A DNA stretch of 12,391 nucleotides. It comes from Chloroflexota bacterium (lineage in GTDB: Bacteria; Chloroflexota; Dehalococcoidia; SAR202; UBA826). The notes beneath the pieces were generated by a model. The model had not been told where the DNA came from. It saw only the letters and a list, made by a program, of their open reading frames with translations, and searched no databases. The stretch covers positions 1 through 12,391 of the forward strand of contig NZSI01000007.1 in NCBI GenBank assembly GCA_002696685.1, given 5' to 3'. The position numbers and the translations under genes are program-made. Shown piece by piece: positions 1 to 7,242 of the stretch (position 1 is the stretch's first letter; every line of letters starts with the position of its first letter).

Positions 1-1
1 C

Positions 2-148
2 ATTATCCTGGGAAGATGGGGAGAAAGAGGAAACAGGCCTGGGTGTTTTAAAGGCGCGCCACATGGCTTGTGGATAGACTCAAGAGGAGACATATATGTC
101 GCGGAAGTAGCCGCGGAAAAAGCAATTCACAAATTCACAAGAATTTAA
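2..148 (+). CDS. C-terminal fragment of an NHL-repeat / beta-propeller protein (5' end outside the window)
   Basis: An open frame runs from the window edge (codons begin at base 2) to a TAA at 146-148 and gives 48 residues. The piece GAPHGLWIDSRGDIYVAEV, followed by a short K-F-containing strand, is the classic NHL signature: P-H-G, a hydrophobic-D-x-x-G turn, then I-Y-V-A-E/D. The upstream G-x-W-G-x-x-G-x-x-P-G-x-F is the tail of the preceding linker. Such repeats form blades of a beta-propeller, found in SMP-30-like lactonases, peptidyl-alpha-hydroxyglycine lyase-like proteins and secreted propellers. The substrate cannot be told from one blade. The chain ends directly after the repeat, as is usual for the last blade. 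It lies on the same strand as the GMC oxidoreductase, 157 bases upstream of it. The motif is seen directly; the overall family is inferred. Confidence 0.72.
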   Translation: MILGRWGERGNRPGCFKGAPHGLWIDSRGDIYVAEVAAEKAIHKFTRI

Positions 149-216
149 GATACTTCCCTGTACGTGACGACATAAAATTTAGATCAAGAGCATGTGACTA
201 ATCTGTAATTCTCACG

Positions 217-245
217 TTAAACTGGAATTCCATCTCCCTTATAAT
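217..245 (+). promoter_or_regulatory. Candidate sigma-70-type promoter for the GMC oxidoreductase
   Basis: A perfect TATAAT occurs at 240-245. Seventeen bases upstream, TTAAAC at 217-222 is a weak -35 match (3 of 6). Transcription would start near 252 and leave a leader of roughly 54 bases before the ATG at 306. No hairpin able to end the upstream propeller gene is visible between 149 and 216, so read-through is also possible. Confidence 0.4.
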
Positions 246-305
246 CGCACGGCTGCTTCCCAGGGGTAAAACTCCGTTTTGCAGGGTACAAGGAGAGTAA
301 AACAA

Positions 306-1871
306 ATGAAATATGAAGTCATTGTAATTGGAGCTGGATCTGCTGGTTCGGCCGTAGCTGCAAGATTGTCAGAAGACTCAAATATTTCAGTGCTGTTGTT
401 GGAAGCCGGACCTGACTATCCAGATTTTGAGTCTCTCCCTGAAGAAATTAAGTTCGGATATTCATCTGGAGCTGACGCCACAGTTAGCGACAAACACAAT
501 TGGAAATATACTGGCAAAGCAAACGATGTAGCCGAACCTCTTTTAGTGCCCAGGGGTAAAGTCATGGGAGGAACCAGCGCAATCAACGGACAGGTATTTC
601 TAAGAGGCTTACCTCACGATTTTGATGATTGGTCATCTCAAGGAAATGAACTATGGTCATTCGAAGAAGTTCTTCCTTTTTTCCGAAGACTTGAGACTGA
701 CATGGATTTCCATGACGACTTCCATGGCAACGACGGGCCTATTGTTTGCCACAGGTTTAAAAAAGAAAATTGGCTGCCATCACAGGAAGCATTTTACAAG
801 GCGTGCAGAGATGAGGGATTTCCTGAAACCACGGATTTAAATAACCCAGAATCTCACGGAGTGGGTCCTATACCTTTTAACAATCCAGACGGTATCAGAT
901 TTAGCAGCGCCTTAGGCTATTTGTCACAAATTCGGCACCGCATAAATCTCACTATAAGAGCCAAATGTATGGCCCGTAAATTATTGTTTGATGGGAAATC
1001 CATTGTGGGAGTGGAAGTTGAGAGCGAGGGTGAGCAGTTTATCGTTGAATCTGACCGTGTTGTTCTAAGCAGCGGAACGATAGCAAATACCCAGCTATTA
1101 CTTTTATCAGGAATTGGACCTGAAGAACATCTCAATGAGCTTGGTGTGAAGGTCCACACCAACCTGCCAGGAGTTGGGCAAAACTTCAGCGACCATCCTT
1201 TGATATTCATAACTGCCAGTATCAAAGATGAAGTTGAACTAGACCCATCAGCTCCCAGATTCCAGGTTGGTTTACGATACACAGCTTCAGACTCAACCAG
1301 TCCCCACGACATGATGATGTGGATGCAGTCGTTCATTAACCAGAGAGTCAATCGTGGGGGAGACAAGATGCATGGATTGGGCATAAGGATCATTTCTTCG
1401 GTATTTGTTGCCGAGAGTAGGGGAGAAATAACCCTAACTTCCACGGACCCCCATGAGCAACCTTTCTTAGATTTTCATCTGCTAGAAAGTGCTGAAGACC
1501 GTAGACGGTTACGAGAGTCCGTTAGGATGGCTACGAAATTATTGGAGCATCCTGAATTTGATTCGATAATTAAGAAAAGGATAGATCCGCCTGATTCGGC
1601 TCTTCAATCCGACGAGAGCCTCGACAAATGGTTACTTAAAGAAGTTACGACGGGACAACACTTGACGGGAACCTGCAAAATGGGACCTATATCTGATCCA
1701 ATGGCAGTGGTGGATGAGTATCTAAATGTTCATGGAGTAAATGGCCTAAGCATTGCGGATGCATCCATTATGCCAAATACCGTAAGAGCAAATACAAACG
1801 CTACTATTATTATGATTGGTGAACGAATGGCCCAATTTATAAAAAATGAGACGTCTGCCGCAAAAGCCTGA
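306..1871 (+). CDS. GMC-family FAD-dependent oxidoreductase (choline dehydrogenase-like)
   Basis: A 521-residue cytoplasmic flavoprotein of the glucose-methanol-choline family, which oxidises an alcohol to an aldehyde or ketone and passes electrons to FAD. The N-terminal FAD-binding fold shows VIGAGSAGSAVAARL (residues 7-21) and a following LLEAG. The first GMC signature is RGKVMGGTSAIN at 83-94, and the second is the SSGTIANTQLLLLSGIGP stretch. The C-terminal half carries the catalytic histidine in HLTGTCKMG (His452) and the closing DASIMPNT and NTN (about 496-498) motifs. Length fits the family's usual 500-560. I chose the ATG at 306 over a TTG at 279 because AGGAGAG at 291-297 lies 8 bases before it and the protein then starts directly at the Rossmann strand. 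There is no signal peptide. The substrate is unknown: GMC paralogues handle choline, polyols, aromatic alcohols and sugars alike. It converges on the monooxygenase operon. Confidence 0.93.
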   Translation: MKYEVIVIGAGSAGSAVAARLSEDSNISVLLLEAGPDYPDFESLPEEIKFGYSSGADATVSDKHNWKYTGKANDVAEPLLVPRGKVMGGTSAINGQVFLRGLPHDFDDWSSQGNELWSFEEVLPFFRRLETDMDFHDDFHGNDGPIVCHRFKKENWLPSQEAFYKACRDEGFPETTDLNNPESHGVGPIPFNNPDGIRFSSALGYLSQIRHRINLTIRAKCMARKLLFDGKSIVGVEVESEGEQFIVESDRVVLSSGTIANTQLLLLSGIGPEEHLNELGVKVHTNLPGVGQNFSDHPLIFITASIKDEVELDPSAPRFQVGLRYTASDSTSPHDMMMWMQSFINQRVNRGGDKMHGLGIRIISSVFVAESRGEITLTSTDPHEQPFLDFHLLESAEDRRRLRESVRMATKLLEHPEFDSIIKKRIDPPDSALQSDESLDKWLLKEVTTGQHLTGTCKMGPISDPMAVVDEYLNVHGVNGLSIADASIMPNTVRANTNATIIMIGERMAQFIKNETSAAKA

Positions 1872-2000
1872 CCAGTTCGTAAAATCGCAACCCAAATAGT
1901 TCTTTAGGAGAGTTGTAAGAAAAGTAGGGAAGGGCACTGGCAATGAACCGGGGAATAGCTCATCTACACAGATCCCTTATTTATTTCCGCCTTTGCTATG

Positions 2001-2025
2001 AAAAATTATCCGAAAATATTATCGG
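2001..2025 (-). terminator. Weak candidate terminator at the end of the monooxygenase operon
   Basis: Read on the minus strand, CCGA (2025-2022) and TCGG (2013-2010) can pair around an 8-base loop. A run of five T (2005-2001) follows after ATAAT. The hairpin overlaps the last codons and the TAA of the monooxygenase gene. The stem is only four pairs, so this is a weak call. No other hairpin is visible in the convergent gap 1872-2005. Confidence 0.22.
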
Positions 2026-3319
2026 GTCTCTCCAGACCGTAATGTTGTCGCAACGTGTCCCCTTGATAGCTAGTGCGAAAAATACCTTTTTTTTGAAGCA
2101 AAGGAACTACTTCGTCAATAAAGACATCCAACATTTTTGGTAGAACCGGCGGCATTAAATTGATCCCATCAGCTACTCCATTTAAGAACCAATCTTCTAT
2201 CAGGTCAGTTACCTGTTCAGGAGTTCCCGCAAAAACATAATGTCCACGTGCTCCAGCCATCTTTGAGAGTAACTGTCTCATTGTCGGCTTTTCACTCCGT
2301 ACTACACCCACAATAACTTCCGTGCGACTACGGGCTGATTCCACTGTAGCCGGATCCGGAAAATCTTCGGGAGAGAGAGGTTTATCAAGCGGCAGATGTG
2401 AGAAATCTGTGCCTCCAAATCTGGATGATAGCCTCGCCAATCCTTCATTAGTATCTGCCAAATCATTTAGATCTTCACTAAAACTCTTCGCTTCCGATTC
2501 AGTCGATGCAATGACTGGACTGAGGCCAGGCAGTATTAAACAATGATTTTGGCTTCGTCCCTTAGACTTCACTAGTGATTTAAGATCACTATAAAATGCT
2601 TTGGCTGTTGATTTCTGCATATGTGCCGTAAACACAGCTTCAGCGTATTGGGAAGCAAATTGACGTCCAGTGTCTGATGAACCTGCCTGAACAAGTACAG
2701 GCCATCCCTGGGGACCACGAGGAATATTTAATGGACCTTCCACACTGTAGTGATCACCTTTATGGTCTATGGGACGAATACGATTGCCGTATATGTATTT
2801 CCCGCTTGTTTTGTCATCAACAATAGCATCATCTGACCAACTGTCCCAAAGACATTGCGCAACGTCCATAAATTCATCTGCCTTCGCATAGCGGTCGGTG
2901 TGACTGATCTGAGTTTCATAGCCATAGTTTCTTGCAGCAGGAGCAGACCATGACGTCACAATATTCCAGCCTACGCGGCCGTTACTAATATGATCTAGGG
3001 AAGCAAATTGCCTAACCAAATTAAAGGGCTCGGTATAAGTTGTTGAGGCAGTTGCAATCAGTCCAATTTTTTTTGTGGACACGGCAAGTGCTGCTAAAGC
3101 TGTCAGAGGCTCCAAGCCTATCTGTGCTCCCCCACCTTGAAACGCAAGTTGGTCAGCTAAAAAAATGGAATCAAACAATCCTTCCTCAGCACGTTGGGTA
3201 AGTCCCTGAAGGTATCGTATGTCAGTTGACGGCAAACTCGATGAATCGGGATGACGCCAAGAAGCTTCATGGTGTCCCTTACCACTAATAAATAAATTGA
3301 GGTGTAATTGCCGTTTCAT
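2006..3319 (-). CDS. FMN-dependent (luciferase-like) monooxygenase of the NtaA/SnaA/DszA family
   Basis: A 437-residue TIM-barrel flavin monooxygenase. Family members use FMNH2 supplied by a separate reductase plus O2 to oxidise and often cleave C-N or C-S bonds; characterised ones act on nitrilotriacetate (NtaA), EDTA (EmoA), pristinamycin IIA precursor (SnaA) and dibenzothiophene sulfone (DszA). The family marks are plain: FDSIFLADQ (49-57), the GRVGWNIVTSWSAPAARNYG block (114-133) that contacts FMN, LWDSWSDDAIVDDKTSG (157-173), and GPLNIPRGPQGWPVLVQAGSS (195-215). Length matches the usual 420-460. The ATG is preceded by GAGAG ten bases upstream. It is the last gene of a three-gene operon, 56 bases after the TIM-barrel gene. 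No flavin reductase is in the operon, so the partner must be elsewhere; the FMN-binding protein at 10697 is not an obvious reductase. The substrate is not predictable from sequence; the family call is firm. Confidence 0.93.
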   Translation of the reverse strand: MKRQLHLNLFISGKGHHEASWRHPDSSSLPSTDIRYLQGLTQRAEEGLFDSIFLADQLAFQGGGAQIGLEPLTALAALAVSTKKIGLIATASTTYTEPFNLVRQFASLDHISNGRVGWNIVTSWSAPAARNYGYETQISHTDRYAKADEFMDVAQCLWDSWSDDAIVDDKTSGKYIYGNRIRPIDHKGDHYSVEGPLNIPRGPQGWPVLVQAGSSDTGRQFASQYAEAVFTAHMQKSTAKAFYSDLKSLVKSKGRSQNHCLILPGLSPVIASTESEAKSFSEDLNDLADTNEGLARLSSRFGGTDFSHLPLDKPLSPEDFPDPATVESARSRTEVIVGVVRSEKPTMRQLLSKMAGARGHYVFAGTPEQVTDLIEDWFLNGVADGINLMPPVLPKMLDVFIDEVVPLLQKKGIFRTSYQGDTLRQHYGLERPDNIFG

Positions 3320-3375
3320 GACATATATTCTCTCATGAACAGGAAGTCGCCGTAGCTATCGAATTAGGCCGGGAT

Positions 3376-4752
3376 CTATTCTGCAAATTCTGTTAGCACA
3401 TCCCATACTGGGTCGGTGATAACACCGTAATGGAAGAATATATAGCGACTAATACCACTTTCTTCCAGGGTTGTGAGGAGGTCTCGTACTTCCCGGGGTT
3501 CTATCTGTGGACCCCCAAAATGCTCGAGGGCAATAAATGGAATTAACTTGTCAGGATCCTTTCCTAGATGAATCATTTTCTTCATCTCATCACCTGCAAT
3601 CTGCTTATAGAAAGATCTTGGTGCAGGGTCGTTAAATCTTTCAACAGGATAGTCTTCAGGAAACTCTATCCCTAAGATCCTTTCAACAAGCGCTACTACA
3701 TTTTTCTTCGAGAGAGACGGATTCCAAGCAAAAAGTGTCTCCACATAATTGTTTACTGTGTATCTAAACCCGGGTTGATTTCCAGCCCATAAATAGAGCT
3801 TGGGTAACTGGAAGTCTGTATAACTGTCCCGCCTGGAAAGGGCGTGCCCTGTGAGAGCAATATACGAGGGGGTTCGAGAACTTGCCATCACTTGATATTC
3901 AGGTACATACTCTTTTATTCCCTCATACGTCCTCTTCAAATGATCTTCAATTGTGGAATATTTGAATCGTAGGAGATTGAGCAGCTCAGGATGTGATAAC
4001 CACCAATCTACAGCTCCTAGAAACCCCTTAGTAGTCAACAGGAATCCTTCGACTTTCTCATCGTCCAATTGCTGCAACTCTAGTTTAAACGCGCCCAATG
4101 CCTCTATCATATTCATTAGGTCTAGGCCCATCGCCTGGGCAGCATCTGCGCAATGATGGCAAGTACACTGTTCGGCGAAAAGATCATCTCTTTCACCCGG
4201 AGCAATCTCCCATTTATAGTCCGGTCCATCAAGTACGATCCCCGAGAACATTGGAAGCTGATTTGCATAATCTCTTGTTCGTGCTATTAGGTACTCTGCA
4301 ACCTCTGGGTCGTTCCAGCATTGGAAACCACGACTGCCATCCGCATTTGCGGGGTAACCAACCTCCTCGAAATAGCTTTTGTCGTCGAACAGATAAAGAT
4401 TTATACCTTTAGACTTAGCACGCTGAAAAGCCCCATAAAGTTCGGTAAATAAAGAGTTGTATTCATTTGAACGATGAGGTGGTTTGAGAGCTAGACCATC
4501 ATAAAGCTTATTATCAGGATTTATGACTGGTATGTACTCATATGTACCACCCTTATTATCAAAAAATGAAAGTACTCTGGGTCTAGCCTCTTCGTGAGAC
4601 GGTAGCGGCTCTCCACCTTCAGCTTCGTTGAGAAATGTCATCCAACTCACACATACATCTCTAAATCCACCTTCAATCAATTCGTCCCAAAACCCGTCGT
4701 TGGTCATTATCTCCACCGGTGGTCGAGTGAGCATAATTGGTCTCAAAGACAT
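3376..4752 (-). CDS. Unrecognised protein, probably a TIM-barrel (glycoside-hydrolase-like) fold
   Basis: A 458-residue protein that I cannot place in a named family. No signal peptide or membrane span is seen. The N-terminal strand (MSLRPIMLTRPP), an INLYLFDDKSYFEE segment (117-130) and GIVLDGPDYKWEI (171-183) are spaced like strand ends of a beta/alpha barrel that place acidic residues in a pocket, as in clan-A glycoside-hydrolase-like proteins. Just after the third lies CTCHHC (Cys196, Cys198, His199, His200, Cys201), followed by an A-x-G-L-D helix start. Similar C-x-C-x-x-C insertions occur in uncharacterised GH-like barrels and could bind a metal or be structural. The start is fixed by GGAG at 4763-4760, seven bases before the ATG and inside the asparaginase stop region: the two genes are one base apart, so they are almost certainly translated together. 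A role with the amidase and the monooxygenase is inferred from context only. Confidence 0.8.
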   Translation of the reverse strand: MSLRPIMLTRPPVEIMTNDGFWDELIEGGFRDVCVSWMTFLNEAEGGEPLPSHEEARPRVLSFFDNKGGTYEYIPVINPDNKLYDGLALKPPHRSNEYNSLFTELYGAFQRAKSKGINLYLFDDKSYFEEVGYPANADGSRGFQCWNDPEVAEYLIARTRDYANQLPMFSGIVLDGPDYKWEIAPGERDDLFAEQCTCHHCADAAQAMGLDLMNMIEALGAFKLELQQLDDEKVEGFLLTTKGFLGAVDWWLSHPELLNLLRFKYSTIEDHLKRTYEGIKEYVPEYQVMASSRTPSYIALTGHALSRRDSYTDFQLPKLYLWAGNQPGFRYTVNNYVETLFAWNPSLSKKNVVALVERILGIEFPEDYPVERFNDPAPRSFYKQIAGDEMKKMIHLGKDPDKLIPFIALEHFGGPQIEPREVRDLLTTLEESGISRYIFFHYGVITDPVWDVLTEFAE

Positions 4753-4753
4753 A

Positions 4754-5758
4754 TCAATACTCCAGATACATTTGTTGCAAGATGTCGTGATCGTTAGTGG
4801 TAGTTAGACCAAGCATTAAAAGTACTCGGGCTTTTTGTGGCTGGAGATTATCGGAAACTATAAATCCCAGTTTAGTCGTACGTGGTGTTATGACGATTCT
4901 TCCTGCAGTAGACCTAGAGGCTATCACCACTGGAATTCCTTCTTTCACCGCCTCGGATCCAGCATCTAGCATTTCAGGTGGGAAAGTTCCAGCACCGAAA
5001 CCAGTCATAACCATCCCATCAGAATGGTTACGCCGCACAGCATCGATTAGTAGACTATCGGACCCACCGTATGCATACACGATATCGACCCTTGGGAGTT
5101 CCGTTAGTCCGTCTATATCAAAGCAGGTCAAAGATGTATGTCTACGAGTAGGTGCCCTGTAAAACATCACCTTTCCATCTGAGTCAGAATAACCTAAAAA
5201 TCCCAGTTCGTTTGCCCGAAATGTCTCAACACGCAGGGTATTGGACTTATAAACGTCCCGAGCACTGTGAATTTCATTGTTAAGAATGGTGAGAACACCT
5301 TTCCCTATGGCGTCGGGGCTAGAAGCAACTCTAATCGCGTCGATCAGATTTAGGTCTGCATCTGTACTCACGGCCGTGGGAGGTCTCATTGCACCGGTAA
5401 CAACAACAGGTTTCACAGACTTAACCGTAAGGTGCAGAAAGTATGCAGTTTCTTCCAGGGTGGCAGTACCATGTGTCACCACTACTCCGTCCGGGTCTTC
5501 TGTCCTAAAAATGGTATTGATACGCTGGCCTAGCTGTAGCCATTCGTTAGGTCCGATAGCTCCACTGCCAATACTTATCAAGTTTTCGCTCTGAATATCC
5601 GCTATTTCGTTAACTTCAGGAATTCTCTGTAGGGATTCCTCAATAGTGAACTTCTTTCCTAATTCTGCATATTGAGTGTAATCAAGCCTATGCGGGCCTA
5701 TACCAGCAATGCTTCCACCCGTGCCTATTACATTAATTTTAGGTTTTGATTTTGACAT
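4754..5758 (-). CDS. Type II-like asparaginase-family amidohydrolase with altered active-site residues
   Basis: A 334-residue asparaginase/glutaminase-fold enzyme (COG0252), the first gene of the three-gene operon. It aligns along its length with E. coli AnsB: GTGGSIAG (12-19), Tyr27, SIGS with Ser65, VTHGTATLEETAYFLHLTV (94-112), GAMRP (122-126), ARDVYKSNT with Lys171, and a C-terminal QPQKARVLLMLGLT block. In AnsB mature numbering the active set is Thr12, Tyr25, Ser58, Thr89, Asp90 and Lys162. Here the equivalents are Ser16, Tyr27, Ser65, Thr98, Ala99 and Lys171. The nucleophile position is therefore Ser, and the aspartate that grips the substrate alpha-amino group is Ala (codon GCC at 5464-5462). 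This argues for a different amide substrate or weak asparaginase activity. Unlike AnsB there is no signal peptide, so it should be cytoplasmic. No strong Shine-Dalgarno sequence precedes the ATG. The family call is secure; the substrate is uncertain. Confidence 0.9.
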   Translation of the reverse strand: MSKSKPKINVIGTGGSIAGIGPHRLDYTQYAELGKKFTIEESLQRIPEVNEIADIQSENLISIGSGAIGPNEWLQLGQRINTIFRTEDPDGVVVTHGTATLEETAYFLHLTVKSVKPVVVTGAMRPPTAVSTDADLNLIDAIRVASSPDAIGKGVLTILNNEIHSARDVYKSNTLRVETFRANELGFLGYSDSDGKVMFYRAPTRRHTSLTCFDIDGLTELPRVDIVYAYGGSDSLLIDAVRRNHSDGMVMTGFGAGTFPPEMLDAGSEAVKEGIPVVIASRSTAGRIVITPRTTKLGFIVSDNLQPQKARVLLMLGLTTTNDHDILQQMYLEY

Positions 5759-5829
5759 GCAATTTTACTCAACTATTCACTGAAATTCACAATCTCAAAC
5801 TGTCAAAAAATTTTGATCCAACGATGTGG

Positions 5830-5835
5830 ATTATA
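5830..5835 (-). promoter_or_regulatory. Candidate -10 box for the asparaginase-barrel-monooxygenase operon
   Basis: Minus-strand TATAAT lies at 5835-5830, about 72 bases before the amidase ATG, in the 226-base divergent region. No good -35 sits at normal spacing. A separate perfect TTGACA (minus, 5806-5801) occurs nearer the gene but lacks a good -10 at 16-18 bases. One of the two probably marks the operon promoter. Confidence 0.3.
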
Positions 5836-5864
5836 ACGAATATGTCGGCGACAAAATTATTTGA

Positions 5865-5893
5865 TTGCATATGTGACATTCTGCCCTTAATAT
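5865..5893 (+). promoter_or_regulatory. Candidate promoter for the GlcG-like / SDR pair
   Basis: TTGCAT (5865-5870) and TAATAT (5888-5893) are 17 bases apart. The matches to consensus are 3 of 6 and 4 of 6. This would give a leader of about 85 bases before the GlcG-like ATG at 5985. It lies back-to-back with the minus-strand -10 candidate at 5830-5835, so one regulator could serve both operons. Confidence 0.28.
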
Positions 5894-5984
5894 CGGTGCC
5901 TACCGGCAATGATCAGAAGCTCACATGTTGCGGCTTATAAATTGCAGAAGTTATCGATTCAGTACATCAAACGAGGAGAACTTT

Positions 5985-6398
5985 ATGCCTACAATGACTT
6001 TATTAGAAGCAGAATCAATAATCGAAGGGGCCAAGGTTAAGATAGAAGAACTTGGTGTAAAAATGAGTGTCTCGGTAACGGACGCCAGGGGAGATCTCAT
6101 AGCCATGATCCGAACGGATGGTGCATCATGGAGAACACCTTTCATATCTAGGGGAAAGGCGGTAGCGTCAGCCTGTTTTGGTGAACCATCAGGGGAACTC
6201 GAAGACAGGTCTAATTGGCCTGTATTTCAGGCCTTTACAGTTCTTCAGGACGGGCATTTCATAATGGGCCAAGGTGCGATTCCAATTTATAAGGAGGGTG
6301 AAATAGTTGGTGCAGTAGGGGCTAGCGGAGGCAAGTCACAAGAAGACGAGGATGTTTGCAGAGCAGCCCTTGAACACGCGGGCTTAAAATCATCTTAA
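5985..6398 (+). CDS. GlcG/HbpS family protein (DUF336, haem-degrading-domain type)
   Basis: A 137-residue single-domain protein of the GlcG/HbpS family (Pfam Haem_degrading). The family hallmarks are in order: a leading helix (LLEAESIIEGAKVKIEELG), VSVTDARGDLIAMIRTDGAS (29-48), S-R-G-K-A (55-59), GQGAIPIYKEGEIVGAVGASGG (95-116) and a closing D-x-D-V-C-R-A-A-L-E helix. Length is typical (130-150). HbpS of Streptomyces binds haem, GlcG sits in glycolate operons, and related proteins are common beside catabolic dehydrogenases with no defined chemistry. I use the ATG at 5985 and not the longer in-frame start at 5925, because AGGAG at 5974-5978 lies six bases before it. It is followed, after a perfect hairpin, by an SDR on the same strand 57 bases on; a joint transcript is likely. 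No signal peptide. Confidence 0.88.
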   Translation: MPTMTLLEAESIIEGAKVKIEELGVKMSVSVTDARGDLIAMIRTDGASWRTPFISRGKAVASACFGEPSGELEDRSNWPVFQAFTVLQDGHFIMGQGAIPIYKEGEIVGAVGASGGKSQEDEDVCRAALEHAGLKSS

Positions 6399-6412
6399 AT
6401 AGAAACTAGGTC

Positions 6413-6432
6413 TCTGAACATCTGTGTTCAGA
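6413..6432 (+). promoter_or_regulatory. Perfect hairpin in the GlcG-like / SDR intercistronic gap
   Basis: TCTGAACA (6413-6420) and TGTTCAGA (6425-6432) are exact reverse complements around a TCTG loop. The hairpin ends 12 bases before the AGGAG of the SDR and has no T-run after it, so it is not a standard intrinsic terminator. It could be an mRNA-processing or stability element, a partial attenuator, or a dyad operator. Confidence 0.5.
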
Positions 6433-6455
6433 ATCCTCATAGAAAGGAGAATGTG

Positions 6456-7220
6456 ATGGGACGAGTTCAGGATCAGGTAGCTATTGTAACTGGAGCTGCA
6501 AAGGGATTGGGAGAAGCCATCTCACTCCGTTTGGCACAAGAGGGCGCCAAACTAGTTATAGCTGATATAGACAAACGAGGTTTGGAGGCCGCGGCGGCAA
6601 AAATTCGCGAAGACAATAGTGAGGTGGTGACAGTAGTTGGTGACGTTACTGAAGAGGAAACAGCATTCCAATTAATCTCATCCGCCATTGGGCGGTTCGG
6701 GCAAATTGATATTTTAGTGAACAACGTTGGCGGCAGCAGAAATTCAAAAATCTGGCAAATGCCAGTTGAAGATTGGGACTATACCATCAGGTTAAATCTA
6801 CGTGGAACATTTCTCTGTACTCGAGCTGCTGTGCCACACATGATTGAGAGAAAACGCGGAAAAATCATTTGCTTATCGTCTGGTGCTCGTGAAGGTACGC
6901 CATGGACCGCCTATTATGAGGGGGGATCTGCCTACTCAGCCTCTAAGGCAGGTGTTCATGGATTCATGCGAGATTTGGCACTTGAACTTGCCGAGCATAA
7001 CATCAACGTTAATTGCGTAGCTCCAGGTCCAATTGATACAAAAATAGCCGGTGCAAAATTACGAAAACTTAACGACACAGTGGACTTTAGTCCTAATCGT
7101 ATGACTCCCTTTGGTCGCTTAGGACAGCCTAGCGAAGTTGCAGACGCAGTCTTATTTTTGGCTTCAGACGAAGCATCATATATATCAGGTCATACACTGG
7201 CAGTTACCGGAGGCCGCTAG
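6456..7220 (+). CDS. Short-chain dehydrogenase/reductase (classical SDR, NAD-preferring)
   Basis: A 254-residue classical SDR that interconverts an alcohol and a ketone with a nicotinamide cofactor. It shows TGAAKGLG (12-19), the end-of-beta-2 acid in VIADID (34-39) that favours NAD(H) over NADP(H), GDV (62-64), NNVGG (89-93), Asn114, Ser141/142, the YSASK pair Tyr160-Lys164, and VAPGPIDT (188-195). The end is the usual G-x-x-L-x-V-x-G-G. The stretch between the catalytic Ser and Tyr is about five residues longer than usual (GAREGTPWTAYYEGGSA), enlarging the substrate loop. The ATG at 6456 is preferred over the GTG at 6453, since AGGAG (6445-6449) is six bases from it. It follows the GlcG-like gene and ends at a bidirectional terminator. 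The substrate is unknown; sugars, polyols and hydroxy acids are all usual for such proteins. Confidence 0.92.
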   Translation: MGRVQDQVAIVTGAAKGLGEAISLRLAQEGAKLVIADIDKRGLEAAAAKIREDNSEVVTVVGDVTEEETAFQLISSAIGRFGQIDILVNNVGGSRNSKIWQMPVEDWDYTIRLNLRGTFLCTRAAVPHMIERKRGKIICLSSGAREGTPWTAYYEGGSAYSASKAGVHGFMRDLALELAEHNINVNCVAPGPIDTKIAGAKLRKLNDTVDFSPNRMTPFGRLGQPSEVADAVLFLASDEASYISGHTLAVTGGR

Positions 7221-7242
7221 TATTTATTAGGGCCTTAAATCA

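Noticed and set aside
917..1444. 175-codon minus-strand frame inside the GMC gene
   Set aside because: It is fully antisense to conserved GMC coding sequence, its product has no recognisable motif, and it has no ribosome site worth noting.
1943..2143. 66-codon plus-strand frame between the GMC gene and the monooxygenase
   Set aside because: More than half overlaps the monooxygenase 3' end in antisense, and the protein shows no family features. It appears to be a chance frame.
4098..4412. 104-codon plus-strand frame opposite the barrel protein
   Set aside because: It is antisense to a long frame with a good ribosome site and operon placement; its own product is without recognisable character.
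4797..5162. 121-codon plus-strand frame (and 5277-5594) opposite the amidase
   Set aside because: Both mirror conserved amidase codons and encode low-information Ser/Pro/Thr-rich sequence.
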